Origin: WHSW01 sp963842795
GTDB lineage: Bacteria; Actinomycetota; Thermoleophilia; Solirubrobacterales; 70-9
Direction: 5' to 3'
DNA: 64,000 nucleotides
Assembly (NCBI GenBank): GCA_963842795.1
Contig: CAWJHV010000014.1
Span: forward strand, 1-64,000
Shown here in pieces: positions 9,489 to 17,756 of the stretch. Position numbers and translations under genes: made by a program. Under the pieces are notes generated by a model that was not told where the DNA came from, searched no databases, and saw only the letters and a program-made list of their open reading frames with translations. Position 1 is the stretch's first letter. The number at the start of each line of letters is the position of its first letter.

Positions 9489-11306
9489 TCAGGACGCGTA
9501 CATGCCCTCGATCTGGCTCTCGTACTTGTCGGCGACCACGTTGCGCTTCACCTTGAGCGTGGGCGTCAGCTCGCCTCCCTCCTGGGAGAGGTCGCCGGGG
9601 AGGATCTCGATCTTCTTCACCTGCTCGACCCGGGCGAACTTCTTGTTGATCTCGTCGACGTGGGCCTCGATCGAGGCCCGGACGTCCGCGTTCGCCGCCA
9701 CCTGCGCCGGGTCCGCCGGCAGCCCGCGGTCGCGCGCCCAGGCGGCGGCCTCCTCGGGATCGAGGGTGACGAGCGCGACCAGGTAGGGGCGCCGGTCGCC
9801 GATCACCACGCACTGGGAGACCAGCGGATGCTGCTTGATCTCGGCCTCGAGGTTCGCCGGGGTGATGTTCTTGCCGCCGGCGGTGATGATGATGTCCTTC
9901 TTTCGCCCGGTGATCTTCAGATAGCCGTCGGCGTCGATCTCGCCGATGTCGCCGGTGTGCAGCCACCCGTCGACGAGCGTCTCGCGGGTCGCCTTCTCGT
10001 TCTTGTAGTAGCCCTGGAAGATGTTGGGGCCCTTGGCGAGGATCTCGCCGTCCTCGGCGATCCTGATCTCGCATCCGGGGAACGGCTTGCCCACGGTGCC
10101 GACCTTGTAGTCCTCGGGCGTGGCGATCGTCGCCGCGGTCGAGGTCTCGGTCATCCCCCAGCCCTCGAGCACGAGCACCCCGGCGGCGTCGAAGAACTCG
10201 AGGATCTCCGGGTTGATCGGAGCGGCGCCGGTGACCGCGAGCGAGAGCCGGCCGCCGAACAGCCCCCTGATCTTCGACAGCACCTGGCGGTCGGCGATCC
10301 GGTGCTGGGCGGCGAGCAGCGGACCGGGCCGCTTCCCCTCGCGCTCGAGCCGGCGGACCTTCTTGCCGACGTCGATCGCCCAGTCGAAGATCGTCTTCTT
10401 CAGCCCGCCCTCCTTCTCGACCGTCGCCGTGGCCGAGGTGTAGATCTTCTCGAAGATCCTCGGCACCGAGGGGAAGTAGGTCGGCTTGACCTCGGCGAGG
10501 TTCGGCAGGATCTTCAGCGGATCGCGCTCCCAGTAGGCGAGGGTCGCGCCGAGGTCGAACGTGCCGAGCTGGATCAGGAGCGCGAACGAGTGCGCGAGCG
10601 GGAGGAAGAGGTAGGTGATCTCGTCCGAGCCGAGGACGCTCACCGAATGGACCATGTCGAGCATCGAGCGGTAGTTGCCGTGCGAGATCACGCAGCCCTT
10701 CGGCGGCCCGGTGGTGCCGGAGGTGTAGATGAAGGTGCAGATGTCGTCGGGCCCGACCGACGAGTAGCGCTCCTCCCAATCGGCCTCCGTGCCCGCGGCG
10801 CCGCGCTCGGAGAGCTCGGAGAACGAGATCGCGTCGCCCGAGCGCCCGGTCATCCGGATCACGTGCTCGAGCTTCGGGCAGCGGTCGCGGACCCGCCGGA
10901 TCTTCTCCAGCTGTTCGTCGTCCTCGACCACGACCACGACCGCGTCGGAGTTCTCGAGCACGTACTGGCACTCCTCCGGCGAGTTGGTCTGGTAGATCGG
11001 CACCACCGTCGCCCCGGCCGAGAGCGCCGCGAAGTCGAAGTACGTCCACTCCGGACGGGTGTTCGAGAGGATCGCCACCTTGTCGCCCTTCTCGATCCCG
11101 AGCTCGATCAGCCCGAGGGACAGCTTGCGGACGATCTCGCCGACCTCGGCGTAGGTCTTCGAGGCCCATTGCCCGTCGTCGGACTTGTAGATCACCGCCC
11201 GCTTCGGGCCGTGCTTGCGGACGGCCGCGGGCAGCAGGTCGGCGAGCGTCGCAGAACCGGTCGCGGCCTGGGTCGCGGGCTTCTCGGCGGTCGCCGGTTC
11301 CATCAC
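9489..11306 (-). CDS. Long-chain fatty acid-CoA ligase (AMP-binding)
   Basis: A 605-residue acyl-CoA synthetase that activates fatty acids through an acyl-adenylate. The ATP/AMP motif IYTSGTTGPPKGC lies near residue 170; GWGMTETSTA, the adenylate-binding LHTGDIGEIDADGY, and the C-terminal-domain hinge GRKKDIIITAGGKNI follow in order. This is the FadD15 / long-chain ACSL architecture. The start has GGGAG 8 bases upstream; the second codon is also ATG. A -10-like TAGCTT (11362-11367, minus strand) and a leader hairpin (11338-11357) precede it, leaving an approximately 48-base 5-prime leader. Confidence 0.93.
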   Translation of the reverse strand: MMEPATAEKPATQAATGSATLADLLPAAVRKHGPKRAVIYKSDDGQWASKTYAEVGEIVRKLSLGLIELGIEKGDKVAILSNTRPEWTYFDFAALSAGATVVPIYQTNSPEECQYVLENSDAVVVVVEDDEQLEKIRRVRDRCPKLEHVIRMTGRSGDAISFSELSERGAAGTEADWEERYSSVGPDDICTFIYTSGTTGPPKGCVISHGNYRSMLDMVHSVSVLGSDEITYLFLPLAHSFALLIQLGTFDLGATLAYWERDPLKILPNLAEVKPTYFPSVPRIFEKIYTSATATVEKEGGLKKTIFDWAIDVGKKVRRLEREGKRPGPLLAAQHRIADRQVLSKIRGLFGGRLSLAVTGAAPINPEILEFFDAAGVLVLEGWGMTETSTAATIATPEDYKVGTVGKPFPGCEIRIAEDGEILAKGPNIFQGYYKNEKATRETLVDGWLHTGDIGEIDADGYLKITGRKKDIIITAGGKNITPANLEAEIKQHPLVSQCVVIGDRRPYLVALVTLDPEEAAAWARDRGLPADPAQVAANADVRASIEAHVDEINKKFARVEQVKKIEILPGDLSQEGGELTPTLKVKRNVVADKYESQIEGMYAS

Positions 11307-11337
11307 TGGGTCTCCCTCTCAGATAGGCGAAAGCTCT

Positions 11338-11357
11338 CCGGGCGGCGGTGCGCCCGG
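11338..11357 (-). promoter_or_regulatory. Inverted repeat in the leader of the acyl-CoA ligase gene
   Basis: CCGGGCG and CGCCCGG form a 7-bp inverted repeat around GCGGTG, between the -10-like TAGCTT (complement of 11362-11367) and the ligase start at 11306. It may be an RNA hairpin in the leader or a repressor operator for fatty-acid control. The remaining part of 11368-11442 shows no other clear signal. Confidence 0.35.
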
Positions 11358-11442
11358 GGGAAAGCTACCTGAGTGCCTGTCGTGCTCGATCCGTGAGCCG
11401 GGGCGCGGCCCGCTCCGCGGACCGCCGGGAGCCGAGGGTCCT

Positions 11443-11625
11443 CTAGGCCGCGGCCTGCGGGCGGCTCGGAGCCTTGCCGAGCTGGCGCAGGGTGGAGAGA
11501 AAGAGGGTCTTGTCGATGCGGCCGTTGAAGATCGGCACGTTCAGCTCCATGCACTGGGAGATCACGTCCCGGCGCTTCATGTTCATCTCGTCGGCGAGCT
11601 CGGTAGGCGTCAGGTGATTGGCCAC
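11443..11625 (-). CDS. Small IF2_N-like helical protein, 60 aa
   Basis: GTG start with a strong ribosome site, GAGAGGAG, about 8 bases upstream, and a promoter-like TTGCAA-N17-TAACAC further up (11664-11692). The sequence MANHLTPTELADEMNMKRRD / VISQCMELNVPIFNGRIDK resembles the small helical N-terminal domain of translation initiation factor IF-2 or a short winged HTH, with a Pro/Arg tail. It stands alone rather than fused to a GTPase, so it may bind nucleic acid. The function is unknown; the gene call is strong from the ribosome site and promoter, the domain call is moderate. Confidence 0.7.
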   Translation of the reverse strand: MANHLTPTELADEMNMKRRDVISQCMELNVPIFNGRIDKTLFLSTLRQLGKAPSRPQAAA

Positions 11626-11663
11626 GTATCTACTCCTCTCGACTGTTTCATCCAGTCCCGGGA

Positions 11664-11692
11664 GTGTTATCGGTCGGGCCGGACATTTGCAA
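11664..11692 (-). promoter_or_regulatory. Sigma70-type promoter for the 60-aa protein
   Basis: On the minus strand TTGCAA (11687-11692) and TAACAC (11664-11669) are separated by 17 bases. Transcription would start about 30 bases before the ribosome site of the small gene, giving an ordinary leader. Confidence 0.5.
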
Positions 11693-11769
11693 CCCTATTT
11701 GATGCTCCTAGCGCGATCTCCGCCGGCTCGCCCCCGCGGCTCGGCGCCCGGCCGGCGGATGGCAGCACC

Positions 11770-11775
11770 TACGAT
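11770..11775 (+). promoter_or_regulatory. Leaderless-type -10 element (TACGAT)
   Basis: TACGAT lies 7 bases before ATG 11783. The TANNNT-N6..9-start pattern supports a leaderless transcript and favours ATG 11783 over ATGs at 11759 and 11774, which would fall inside or before the hexamer. Confidence 0.45.
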
Positions 11776-11782
11776 GTCGGCG

Positions 11783-12037
11783 ATGGAGGCAGCCGGCACA
11801 GAGAGCGGGCGGGGCGAGTTCCTCGACTCGCTCATGGACACCGAGCTCTACTCGATCGGCGCCTATTTCTGCGACGAGCACCCCGAGCTCGTCGACGAGG
11901 TCCTGGCCCGCAGCGAGGAGATCGAGCGCGGCGGCCTGGAGGCCTTCGCGAGCGCCGGTCAGGCCGGGCTCGAGGAGACGTTCGAGACCCTGCTCACCGG
12001 GCTCGCCGTGCGCTACTACAAGGCGGTCGCGGGCTGA
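11783..12037 (+). CDS. Conserved-looking hypothetical protein, 84 aa
   Basis: I do not recognise this protein. It is acidic and helical (EFLDSLMDTELYSIGAYFC then a run of Glu-rich helices), with two Cys-free helices at the end and a YYKAVAG terminus. There is no membrane segment. The start is set by the leaderless-type TACGAT 7 bases upstream, since no ribosome site exists. It lies just ahead of the DsbA-like gene on the same strand, 80 bases away, but nothing in it suggests a redox role. Confidence 0.6.
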   Translation: MEAAGTESGRGEFLDSLMDTELYSIGAYFCDEHPELVDEVLARSEEIERGGLEAFASAGQAGLEETFETLLTGLAVRYYKAVAG

Positions 12038-12117
12038 GTGCCGACTCCCGCGAGTGCGATCCGCCCTGACGGCGACTGGCCGAACCGCACCCGCGGGAGG
12101 CGGCACTGAGCGCCTGG

Positions 12118-12792
12118 GTGCCGCGGGTGCTGTTGGCGCTCGGGGCGATCGGAGTCGCGGCGGCGATCTACTCGATCTCCGTCGGCTCGGGGGGACCGCA
12201 GGCGCAGGACATCGGCGGCGTCAACGACGTGCAGCGGATCTTCGGCGGCATCGCCCAGGACGACGCCTACCTCGGGCCCGAGGACGCCGAGACCACGATC
12301 ACGGTGTTCAACGACCTCCAGTGCGGGGCCTGCGCCGACTACGAGATCGAGATGATCGATCCGCTGGTCGAGCGCTACGCCCGCAGCGGCGACGCGCGGA
12401 TGGAGTTCCGCCATTTCTCACTCGCGCCCAACGACACCACCCTGGCCGCGATCGCGGCCGAGGCGGCCGGGGCCCAGGAGCGCCAGTGGCAGTACCTCGA
12501 CACCTTCTTCCGCAACCAGGCCGTGGCGCAGGCGCGCGGGGTCGACGAGGAGCTGCTGCGCGAGATCGCCGAGGCGGTGCCCGAGCTCGACCCGGATCAA
12601 TGGGCCACCGACTACCACGATCCCGCAAGCGAGGACCGGGTCCGCGACGACGCGATGCTGGCGGCCGAGCTCAAGCTCACGGCGGAGCCGGCGGTGGTCG
12701 TATCGGGGCCCGGCGGCCAGCGCCAGCTCATCGATCGCCCGTCCACGGAGGAGATCGAGGCGGCGATCGATCAGGTGTCGAGCTTGGACTGA
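12118..12792 (+). CDS. Membrane-anchored DsbA-like thiol oxidoreductase
   Basis: A 224-residue thioredoxin-fold protein held outside the membrane by an N-terminal helix (VLLALGAIGVAAAIYSISV). The redox motif is C-x-x-C as CGAC in FNDLQCGACADYEIEM, followed by a helical insert and a cis-Pro region AEPAVVV. It probably makes or repairs disulfides in exported proteins, several of which are encoded nearby. GTG 12118 is 17 bases from the only good ribosome site (GGGAGG, 12095-12100), whereas an in-frame CTG at 12106 is 5 bases from it, so a non-standard CTG start is possible. The end overlaps the convergent TVP38 gene by 22 bases. Confidence 0.85.
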   Translation: MPRVLLALGAIGVAAAIYSISVGSGGPQAQDIGGVNDVQRIFGGIAQDDAYLGPEDAETTITVFNDLQCGACADYEIEMIDPLVERYARSGDARMEFRHFSLAPNDTTLAAIAAEAAGAQERQWQYLDTFFRNQAVAQARGVDEELLREIAEAVPELDPDQWATDYHDPASEDRVRDDAMLAAELKLTAEPAVVVSGPGGQRQLIDRPSTEEIEAAIDQVSSLD

Positions 12793-13523
12793 CCGACGGC
12801 GCGCGGCGTCGCGCTCCAGCGCCGGTGGAAGTGCCGCGTGAGCACGATCAGCGCGATCAGGACCGCCGCCCCGATCCAGAGGATCGGATCGGTCGGCGAG
12901 AGGGTCTCGAGCCGGCTGCCGAGGTAGACGAAGACCGCGGTCAGCGGCAGGTAGCCGACCGCCGTCGTCCAGAGGAAGGTGAACAGGTCGGCGCGTGCAG
13001 CGCCCGCGGCGATCGAGAAGAAGCTGAACGGGATCACCGGGACGAGCCGCATCCCCAGGAGCAGGGTGACGCCGCCGGCCTCGACCATTCCCTCGAGGCG
13101 CTCGAACCGCTCGCGGCCGAGGAAGCGGTAGAGCAGCGGCCGGGCCGCGTGGCGGCCGATCCAGTAGGCGAGCACGCCGTTGAGCAGCCAGCCCGCCATC
13201 ACGAGCGGCAGGCCGACCCAGAACCCGTAGACGTAGCCGACGGCGGTGTCGAGGATCTCGGCCGGGTACCAGACGACCACGTGGACCAGGGCGAGCGCGA
13301 GGGTGATCAGCGCCCCGCCGACGCCGAGCCCGCGCAGATCCCCGCGCAGATCGTCGGTGTCGCCCGTGACCGCGTCGCCGACGCCGGACCGCAACGGCTC
13401 GATCGTCAGGATCAGGACCGCGAGCAGGACGATCCCGGCGACCGTGACGAGAATGCCCGCCACCGGCACGGGCTCCGGGCCACCCCGCCTCTCCGCGCCT
13501 CTGTCCGGCGGGTCATCCTGCAC
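12771..13523 (-). CDS. TVP38/TMEM64-family membrane protein (DedA-like)
   Basis: A roughly 250-residue integral membrane protein with 5-6 hydrophobic helices and the VTT/SNARE-assoc family segment (GYVYGFWVGLPLVMAG, then GMRLVPVIPFSFFSIAAGAA with its F/P-rich re-entrant motif). The family is linked to lipid scrambling or transport. Start: the open frame runs to 13715, but that part is the antisense of the tRNA-Pro gene and encodes the artefact GAPGFEPGTSPT. The first reasonable start inside the gap is GTG 13523; GTG 13469 just before the first helix is an alternative. No clear ribosome site is visible. Confidence 0.8.
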   Translation of the reverse strand: MQDDPPDRGAERRGGPEPVPVAGILVTVAGIVLLAVLILTIEPLRSGVGDAVTGDTDDLRGDLRGLGVGGALITLALALVHVVVWYPAEILDTAVGYVYGFWVGLPLVMAGWLLNGVLAYWIGRHAARPLLYRFLGRERFERLEGMVEAGGVTLLLGMRLVPVIPFSFFSIAAGAARADLFTFLWTTAVGYLPLTAVFVYLGSRLETLSPTDPILWIGAAVLIALIVLTRHFHRRWSATPRAVGQSKLDT

Positions 13524-13601
13524 CCGGACCAGTATGGCGTCCGGCCGGCAGCGTCCCCCGGCGCGGGTGATCGCCGCCGGGTTTCGCAATACTGGGCCCC
13601 T

Positions 13602-13675
13602 CGGGGCGTGGCGCAGCCTGGTAGCGCGCACCGTTCGGGTCGGTGAGGTCCCCGGTTCAAATCCGGGCGCCCCGA
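13602..13675 (+). tRNA. tRNA-Pro (anticodon CGG)
   Basis: The 74-base cloverleaf has a 7-bp acceptor CGGGGCG/CGCCCCG, D-arm GCGCAGCCTGGTAGCGC, anticodon stem CACCG/CGGTG with loop TTCGGGT (anticodon CGG), and T-arm CCCGG-TTCAAAT-CCGGG, discriminator A. CCA is not encoded; a short T-run follows, suitable for ending the transcript. It reads CCG, a favoured Pro codon in this genome. Confidence 0.96.
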
Positions 13676-13745
13676 TTTTCAAGCCGATCGCAACACGTCG
13701 GGGCCGCAGGGCCATGAGGACGAGCCTCGCCGAAGCGGGCGCGCC

Positions 13746-14153
13746 GTGACGACGCCAGAGCCGCTGGCCGTCACCGAGCGGTTCTTCGAGCTGGTGGTCT
13801 CTTCCCGCGACTCGACCGCCATCTCGGAGCTCGTCGACCCGGAGGCCGTCTGGTATGGCACGCGGGGCGGCCTCGACCAGGATCGCGTCGTCCGCGGTCC
13901 GGCGCAGTGGCTCGAGTACATCGCCGAGATCCAGGACACCTGGGAGGGGCTCGACGTCGAGGTCGAGCGGGCGATCGAGGTCGGCGACAGCGTGGTTGCC
14001 CTGACCCGTGAGACCGCGCGAACGCGAGGCGGCGCCCTCGAGGTCCGAAGCGAGACCGCCGTCGTCTTGCGCATCCGCGAGGGCAGGATCGTCGAGGCGA
14101 GGGGCTACCTCGACCGCGACGAGGCCCTGCGGGCGGCGCAGGCCACGAACTAG
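13746..14153 (+). CDS. SnoaL-like / NTF2-fold protein
   Basis: A 135-residue small alpha+beta barrel protein of the SnoaL / DUF4440 superfamily: an N-terminal helix pair (LAVTERFFELVVSSRDSTA), the cone-lining DPEAVWYG strand, a GPAQWLEYIAEIQDTW helix and final long strands ending REGRIVEARGYLDRDEAL. Members range from isomerases to ligand binders, and the pocket residues here do not allow a substrate call. GTG 13746 is the only start that gives the full N-terminal helix. It lies alone after the tRNA. Confidence 0.75.
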   Translation: MTTPEPLAVTERFFELVVSSRDSTAISELVDPEAVWYGTRGGLDQDRVVRGPAQWLEYIAEIQDTWEGLDVEVERAIEVGDSVVALTRETARTRGGALEVRSETAVVLRIREGRIVEARGYLDRDEALRAAQATN

Positions 14154-14160
14154 CCCGAAA

Positions 14161-14205
14161 CCGCCAAATCGGCGGCCCGCCTGCTGACGGTCTGAGAGGC
14201 CGTCA
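14161..14205. terminator. Two tandem hairpins between convergent genes
   Basis: CCGCC-AAATC-GGCGG (14161-14175) and TGACGG-N9-CCGTCA (14185-14205) lie in the 72-base gap between the SnoaL-like gene (+) and the large hydrolase (-). Their place between convergent stops suggests bidirectional termination; there is no T-run. Confidence 0.5.
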
Positions 14206-14225
14206 AGTGCAGACGCGTCGCGCGG

Positions 14226-16661
14226 TTATGGCCCTGTGAACCCGCCGTCGTAGCAGGCGGTGCCGCCGCACGTGTCGCTGATCTGGCTCGCCGCGTCGGG
14301 CCGCAGGAACTGCGAGACCATCTGCTGCTCCTCGGACTGGTTGCGCGGGAGGCTGTGCGGGTCCTCGCCGCTCGTGTTCGGGACGTTGGCCAGCGGCGGG
14401 ACGTCGGTGCCCAGGACCTCACCGGGGTCCATCGGGTCCGGTCGCACCGGGCCACCGTCCCAGTAGACGATCGCCGAGCCCTTGAACGGGTAGGCGTCGA
14501 TGCGCGGGATCCCCCAGGCGACGTCGACCCCCGGCCAGCGGCCCTCGTAGACGACCGGGCTGTGGATCGAGGCGCCGATCGTCCGCGCCTCGACGTCCGC
14601 CTGCCAGTTGGTCACCTGGTGGTCGCCGAGGGCGACGTTGAGGAGCACCTCGTGCGGGGGCGTGTTGGCCAGCGGCTGGGTGGTCATCCGGTGGGCATAG
14701 CCGTTCGGCTCGCCGCGATCCCAGAGCATCTGGATGAGCGACAGCGCCAGCGGGCGCGAGAGCTCGTTCGGGTATGCCGGATAGAGGAACCCGGCGTAGG
14801 TATCGAAGTCGATCGACCGCGTCAGCAGGGTCGAGTAGCCGATCGCCGGGACGCCCAGCGACGCCCTTGTGAAGTCGGGCGAGACGGCGGTCAGCGCGCC
14901 GCCGAGGATCCCGCCCTGGCTATTGCCGTTGTAGTAGAGCTTCGACGTGTCGAGCACCGGCTGGCTCAGGAGCGTGGTCCCGTCGCGATGGAACGCCACG
15001 TCGCTGAGGAAGCCGCTCGGGTTGTCCATCAGGCGCCCCAGCAGCAGCTCGTTGAGCAGGCCCTGCTGGGTCCTGTCGGTGAGCTGCGGGAACTTGCCGA
15101 GGTCCTGGAGGATCCCGATCGTGTTCGGGATGTCGCCCTCGGAGAAGCCGATCTCGTCCGTGGCGCAGAAGACGAAGTTGTGCTCCTGCGCGAGCGTCCG
15201 CTGCGGGCCCGAGCCGACCTCGTCGGCGGCCCCCAGCAGGCCGTGGCCGTAGAGCGACGGCCGCCCGGGCTCCGCGCCCGGATCGTCCACCGCGGCGTGG
15301 GGGATGATGCAGTCGAAGTTGGCCGTGTACGTGCCGTGCTGGACGGGGTTGCCGCTCGCGTCCAGGTCGAAGACGGCCGGCGGCTCGCAGTTGTTGGTCA
15401 GATAGCAGGGGACCTCGAAGGTGCCGACCACCCGGCGGGCGATCTCGGGATCGGGGTCCGTCGTGACCGTGTCGACCGTGAACTCCGGCGTCCCGCCGTC
15501 GACCACCCCGTCGCTCAGGTTCGTGTCGCCGAGCTGGGCGAAGGCGTCGTCGCGGATGTGGAGCAGGCGCTGGGCGATGTTCTCGTCGCTCGAGACGGTG
15601 AAGTCCCAGGCCAGGTAGAGGCTCTTGCGCTTGACCTTCACGCTGCGCAGGGAGCGGAAGATCTTGTCGAACCGCTTGCGCTGATCGTTGATCGCGGCCT
15701 CCTCGGACGGGAGGTCGTCGCGGTAGTAGCGGAAGCCCTCGGGCGCCGCCAGCTTGGTGCCGCTCGCGTCCTTCAGCTTGCGCATCGCGACGATGTAGCG
15801 GTGCCCTGACTCGAACTGCTTCGCCGCGTGGATCAGCACGGCCGTGCTCGCGGGCGTGCTCGCGTTCGAGTCGAGCTCGACCCAGATCGGCACCCGCTTG
15901 CCGCTCTCGGCGTCGATGACCACGACCGGCTCCTTGGAGTCCTCGGACTCGTTGCGGCTCAGGTCGTTGAGCGGCAGCGGATCGGTCTTCGAGAACGCCT
16001 CGGGCGTGTCGAGACCCGGGACGCGCAGGGTGATCACCTGACCCGGGCTGAAGCCGTCGTTGAGGTTGTAGGGAGCGGCGGCGATCGGGGTCTTGTCGAC
16101 GTTCTGGGGCATGCCGGCGTCATGCAGTGCGACACGCCTGCCGGTCGCGCTCGCCTCGTCCTTCACCGTGTAATAGTCGTCGGGGAACGGGAGCAGGCAG
16201 AGCGACCCCTCCTGGGCGCCGATGAAGTCGCAGTCGGCCGCGCGGCTGAGGTCGATCGGCTTCGGCGCGCACTCCGCGGTGTCGCGCACGAGCTTGGCCT
16301 TCGCCTTGCCCGCGTGCTTGGCGCTGATCACCATCTTGCGGCCCTGGCAGCTGGTGATCCGCTGCCTGCCCTTGGCGGTCAGGCGCAGGCGGACGGTCTT
16401 CTTCTTGCCCGCCTTGACCTTCTTCGCCTTCGCGAACTTGAGCAGCTTCTGCTGGTCGAAGGTCGAGGACTTGGCCTTGACCTTGACCTTGCCCTTCTTC
16501 AGGCCCTTGACCTTGACCCTGACGCCCTTCTTGAGGATCTTCGACTGGCTGTCGCTCTTCAGCTTCAGCGTCGCCTTCTTGGCGCCGGCGCTGGGCGCGG
16601 CGAGCGTGATTCCCACAGCGATGACCAGCATCGCCACGAACAGCTTCCTCAACCCTGTCAC
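14226..16661 (-). CDS. Large secreted alpha/beta-hydrolase with Lys-rich N-terminal domain
   Basis: An 811-residue exported protein. GTG 16661 is fixed by a strong ribosome site (AGGAGGAG, 16666-16673) and opens a signal peptide (LRKLFVAMLVIAVGITLAAPSAGA). Next comes a ~110-residue Lys/Arg-rich region with repeated short beta motifs (VRVKVKGLKKGKVKVKAKS), then the catalytic part beginning PFPDDYYTVKDE. YGHGLLGAAD and the nucleophile elbow GNSQGG (in YYNGNSQGGILGGALTAV) point to an alpha/beta-hydrolase; the later DHQVTNWQ region could supply the His. It matches a little-studied family of big bacterial secreted hydrolases. The substrate is unknown. Confidence 0.75.
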   Translation of the reverse strand: MTGLRKLFVAMLVIAVGITLAAPSAGAKKATLKLKSDSQSKILKKGVRVKVKGLKKGKVKVKAKSSTFDQQKLLKFAKAKKVKAGKKKTVRLRLTAKGRQRITSCQGRKMVISAKHAGKAKAKLVRDTAECAPKPIDLSRAADCDFIGAQEGSLCLLPFPDDYYTVKDEASATGRRVALHDAGMPQNVDKTPIAAAPYNLNDGFSPGQVITLRVPGLDTPEAFSKTDPLPLNDLSRNESEDSKEPVVVIDAESGKRVPIWVELDSNASTPASTAVLIHAAKQFESGHRYIVAMRKLKDASGTKLAAPEGFRYYRDDLPSEEAAINDQRKRFDKIFRSLRSVKVKRKSLYLAWDFTVSSDENIAQRLLHIRDDAFAQLGDTNLSDGVVDGGTPEFTVDTVTTDPDPEIARRVVGTFEVPCYLTNNCEPPAVFDLDASGNPVQHGTYTANFDCIIPHAAVDDPGAEPGRPSLYGHGLLGAADEVGSGPQRTLAQEHNFVFCATDEIGFSEGDIPNTIGILQDLGKFPQLTDRTQQGLLNELLLGRLMDNPSGFLSDVAFHRDGTTLLSQPVLDTSKLYYNGNSQGGILGGALTAVSPDFTRASLGVPAIGYSTLLTRSIDFDTYAGFLYPAYPNELSRPLALSLIQMLWDRGEPNGYAHRMTTQPLANTPPHEVLLNVALGDHQVTNWQADVEARTIGASIHSPVVYEGRWPGVDVAWGIPRIDAYPFKGSAIVYWDGGPVRPDPMDPGEVLGTDVPPLANVPNTSGEDPHSLPRNQSEEQQMVSQFLRPDAASQISDTCGGTACYDGGFTGP

Positions 16662-16665
16662 GAAT

Positions 16666-16673
16666 CTCCTCCT
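16666..16673 (-). promoter_or_regulatory. Strong ribosome binding site AGGAGGAG
   Basis: AGGAGG ends 6 bases before GTG 16661 on the minus strand. It rules out the in-frame ATG 90 bases upstream as the start of the hydrolase and reveals its signal peptide. Confidence 0.8.
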
Positions 16674-16791
16674 GTGCGCGTTTTTCGGCCCTGCCAGGCC
16701 GATTTGCCCACGGCTCCCTGGCCGAGGGCGGACCTTACCACCGGAAAACAACCCGATAGACGCGGCTCAGTTGCGATACAACCGCTGCAAG

Positions 16792-17724
16792 ATGCGTGTC
16801 TTCGTCGCCGGAGCGAGCGGTGTGATCGGTCGGCCCCTGGTCGCCGCGCTGGTCGCCGCGGGCCACGAGGTCACCGGGATGACCCGCAGGCAGGAGCGGG
16901 CCGCCGGGATCGAGGCGGCCGGCGCCGCCCCAGCCGTCTGCGACTGCTTCGACGCCACCGGGCTCGCCGCGACCGTCGAGGCGGCGAAGCCCGAGGTCGT
17001 CGTGCACGAGCTCACGGCGCTGCCGGCGAAGCTCGACGTGCGCCAGAAGGGCGTCTACGACGCCAACAACCGGATCCGCACCGAGGGCAGCCGCAATCTG
17101 GTGGCGGCGGCGCAGGCGGCCGGGGCGCGTCGCATGGTCGCGCAGAGCATCGCCTTCGTCTACGCGCCCGTGGGCGGCCCGGTGAAGTCGGAGGACGACC
17201 CGGTGATGGAGGCCGAGGGGGAGTACGGCGTCGCCGTCGCGGCGGCGATGGAGCTCGAGCGGCGCGTCCTTGAGGCCGAGGGACTCGAGGGCCTGGTGCT
17301 CCGCTACGGATTCTTCTATGGGCCCGGCAGCTCGTACGCAGCCGGCGGACACCAGGCCGAAGAGGTGCGCCGCCGACGCTTCCCGATCGTCGGCGGCGGT
17401 GACGGGGTGTTCTCGTTCCTGCACGTCGACGATGCCGCCGCTGCCACGGTCGCGGCCTGCGAGCGCGGTGAGCCCGGCGTCTACAACGTCTGCGACGACG
17501 ATCCGGCACCGGTCCGGGACTGGTTGCCGGTCTACGCCGGCGCGGTTGGCGCAAAGCGGCCGATGCGGGTGCCGAAGCTGATCGCGCGCATGGTCGGCGG
17601 GGCGGGTGCCGTCGCGCTCGCCACCACTCTGCGCGGGGCGTCGAACGCGAAGGCCAAGCGGGCCCTGGGCTGGGAGCCGCGCTGGCCGAGCTGGCGCCAG
17701 GGGTTCGAGCAGGCGCTCGGATAA
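16792..17724 (+). CDS. NAD-dependent epimerase/dehydratase-family protein (extended SDR)
   Basis: A 310-residue Rossmann protein. The nucleotide loop is GASGVIGRPLV at residues 7-17; later segments LRYGFFYGPG and FLHVDDAAAATVAACERG are typical of extended SDRs. The usual YxxxK pair is not kept: the position reads EYGVAVAAAMELE, so Tyr is present but Lys is replaced. This is seen in a subgroup of epimerase-like oxidoreductases whose reactions are mostly unknown. ATG 16792 starts right at the first strand, and TACAAC lies 9 bases upstream as a possible leaderless -10. sodA follows 32 bases downstream. Confidence 0.82.
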   Translation: MRVFVAGASGVIGRPLVAALVAAGHEVTGMTRRQERAAGIEAAGAAPAVCDCFDATGLAATVEAAKPEVVVHELTALPAKLDVRQKGVYDANNRIRTEGSRNLVAAAQAAGARRMVAQSIAFVYAPVGGPVKSEDDPVMEAEGEYGVAVAAAMELERRVLEAEGLEGLVLRYGFFYGPGSSYAAGGHQAEEVRRRRFPIVGGGDGVFSFLHVDDAAAATVAACERGEPGVYNVCDDDPAPVRDWLPVYAGAVGAKRPMRVPKLIARMVGGAGAVALATTLRGASNAKAKRALGWEPRWPSWRQGFEQALG

Positions 17725-17756
17725 GTTCTAAGCGAGACCAAACAAGAGGAGACGAG

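Noticed and set aside
8220..11372. A 1050-residue open frame on the plus strand
   Set aside because: It runs antisense to the sulfatase and acyl-CoA ligase, both with intact family motifs. Its product is Arg/Gly/Val/Asp-biased with no domain, the usual shadow of a high-GC gene.
13524..13715. N-terminal extension of the TVP38 protein with GAPGFEPGTSPT
   Set aside because: This peptide is the antisense translation of the tRNA-Pro gene, a well-known annotation artefact.
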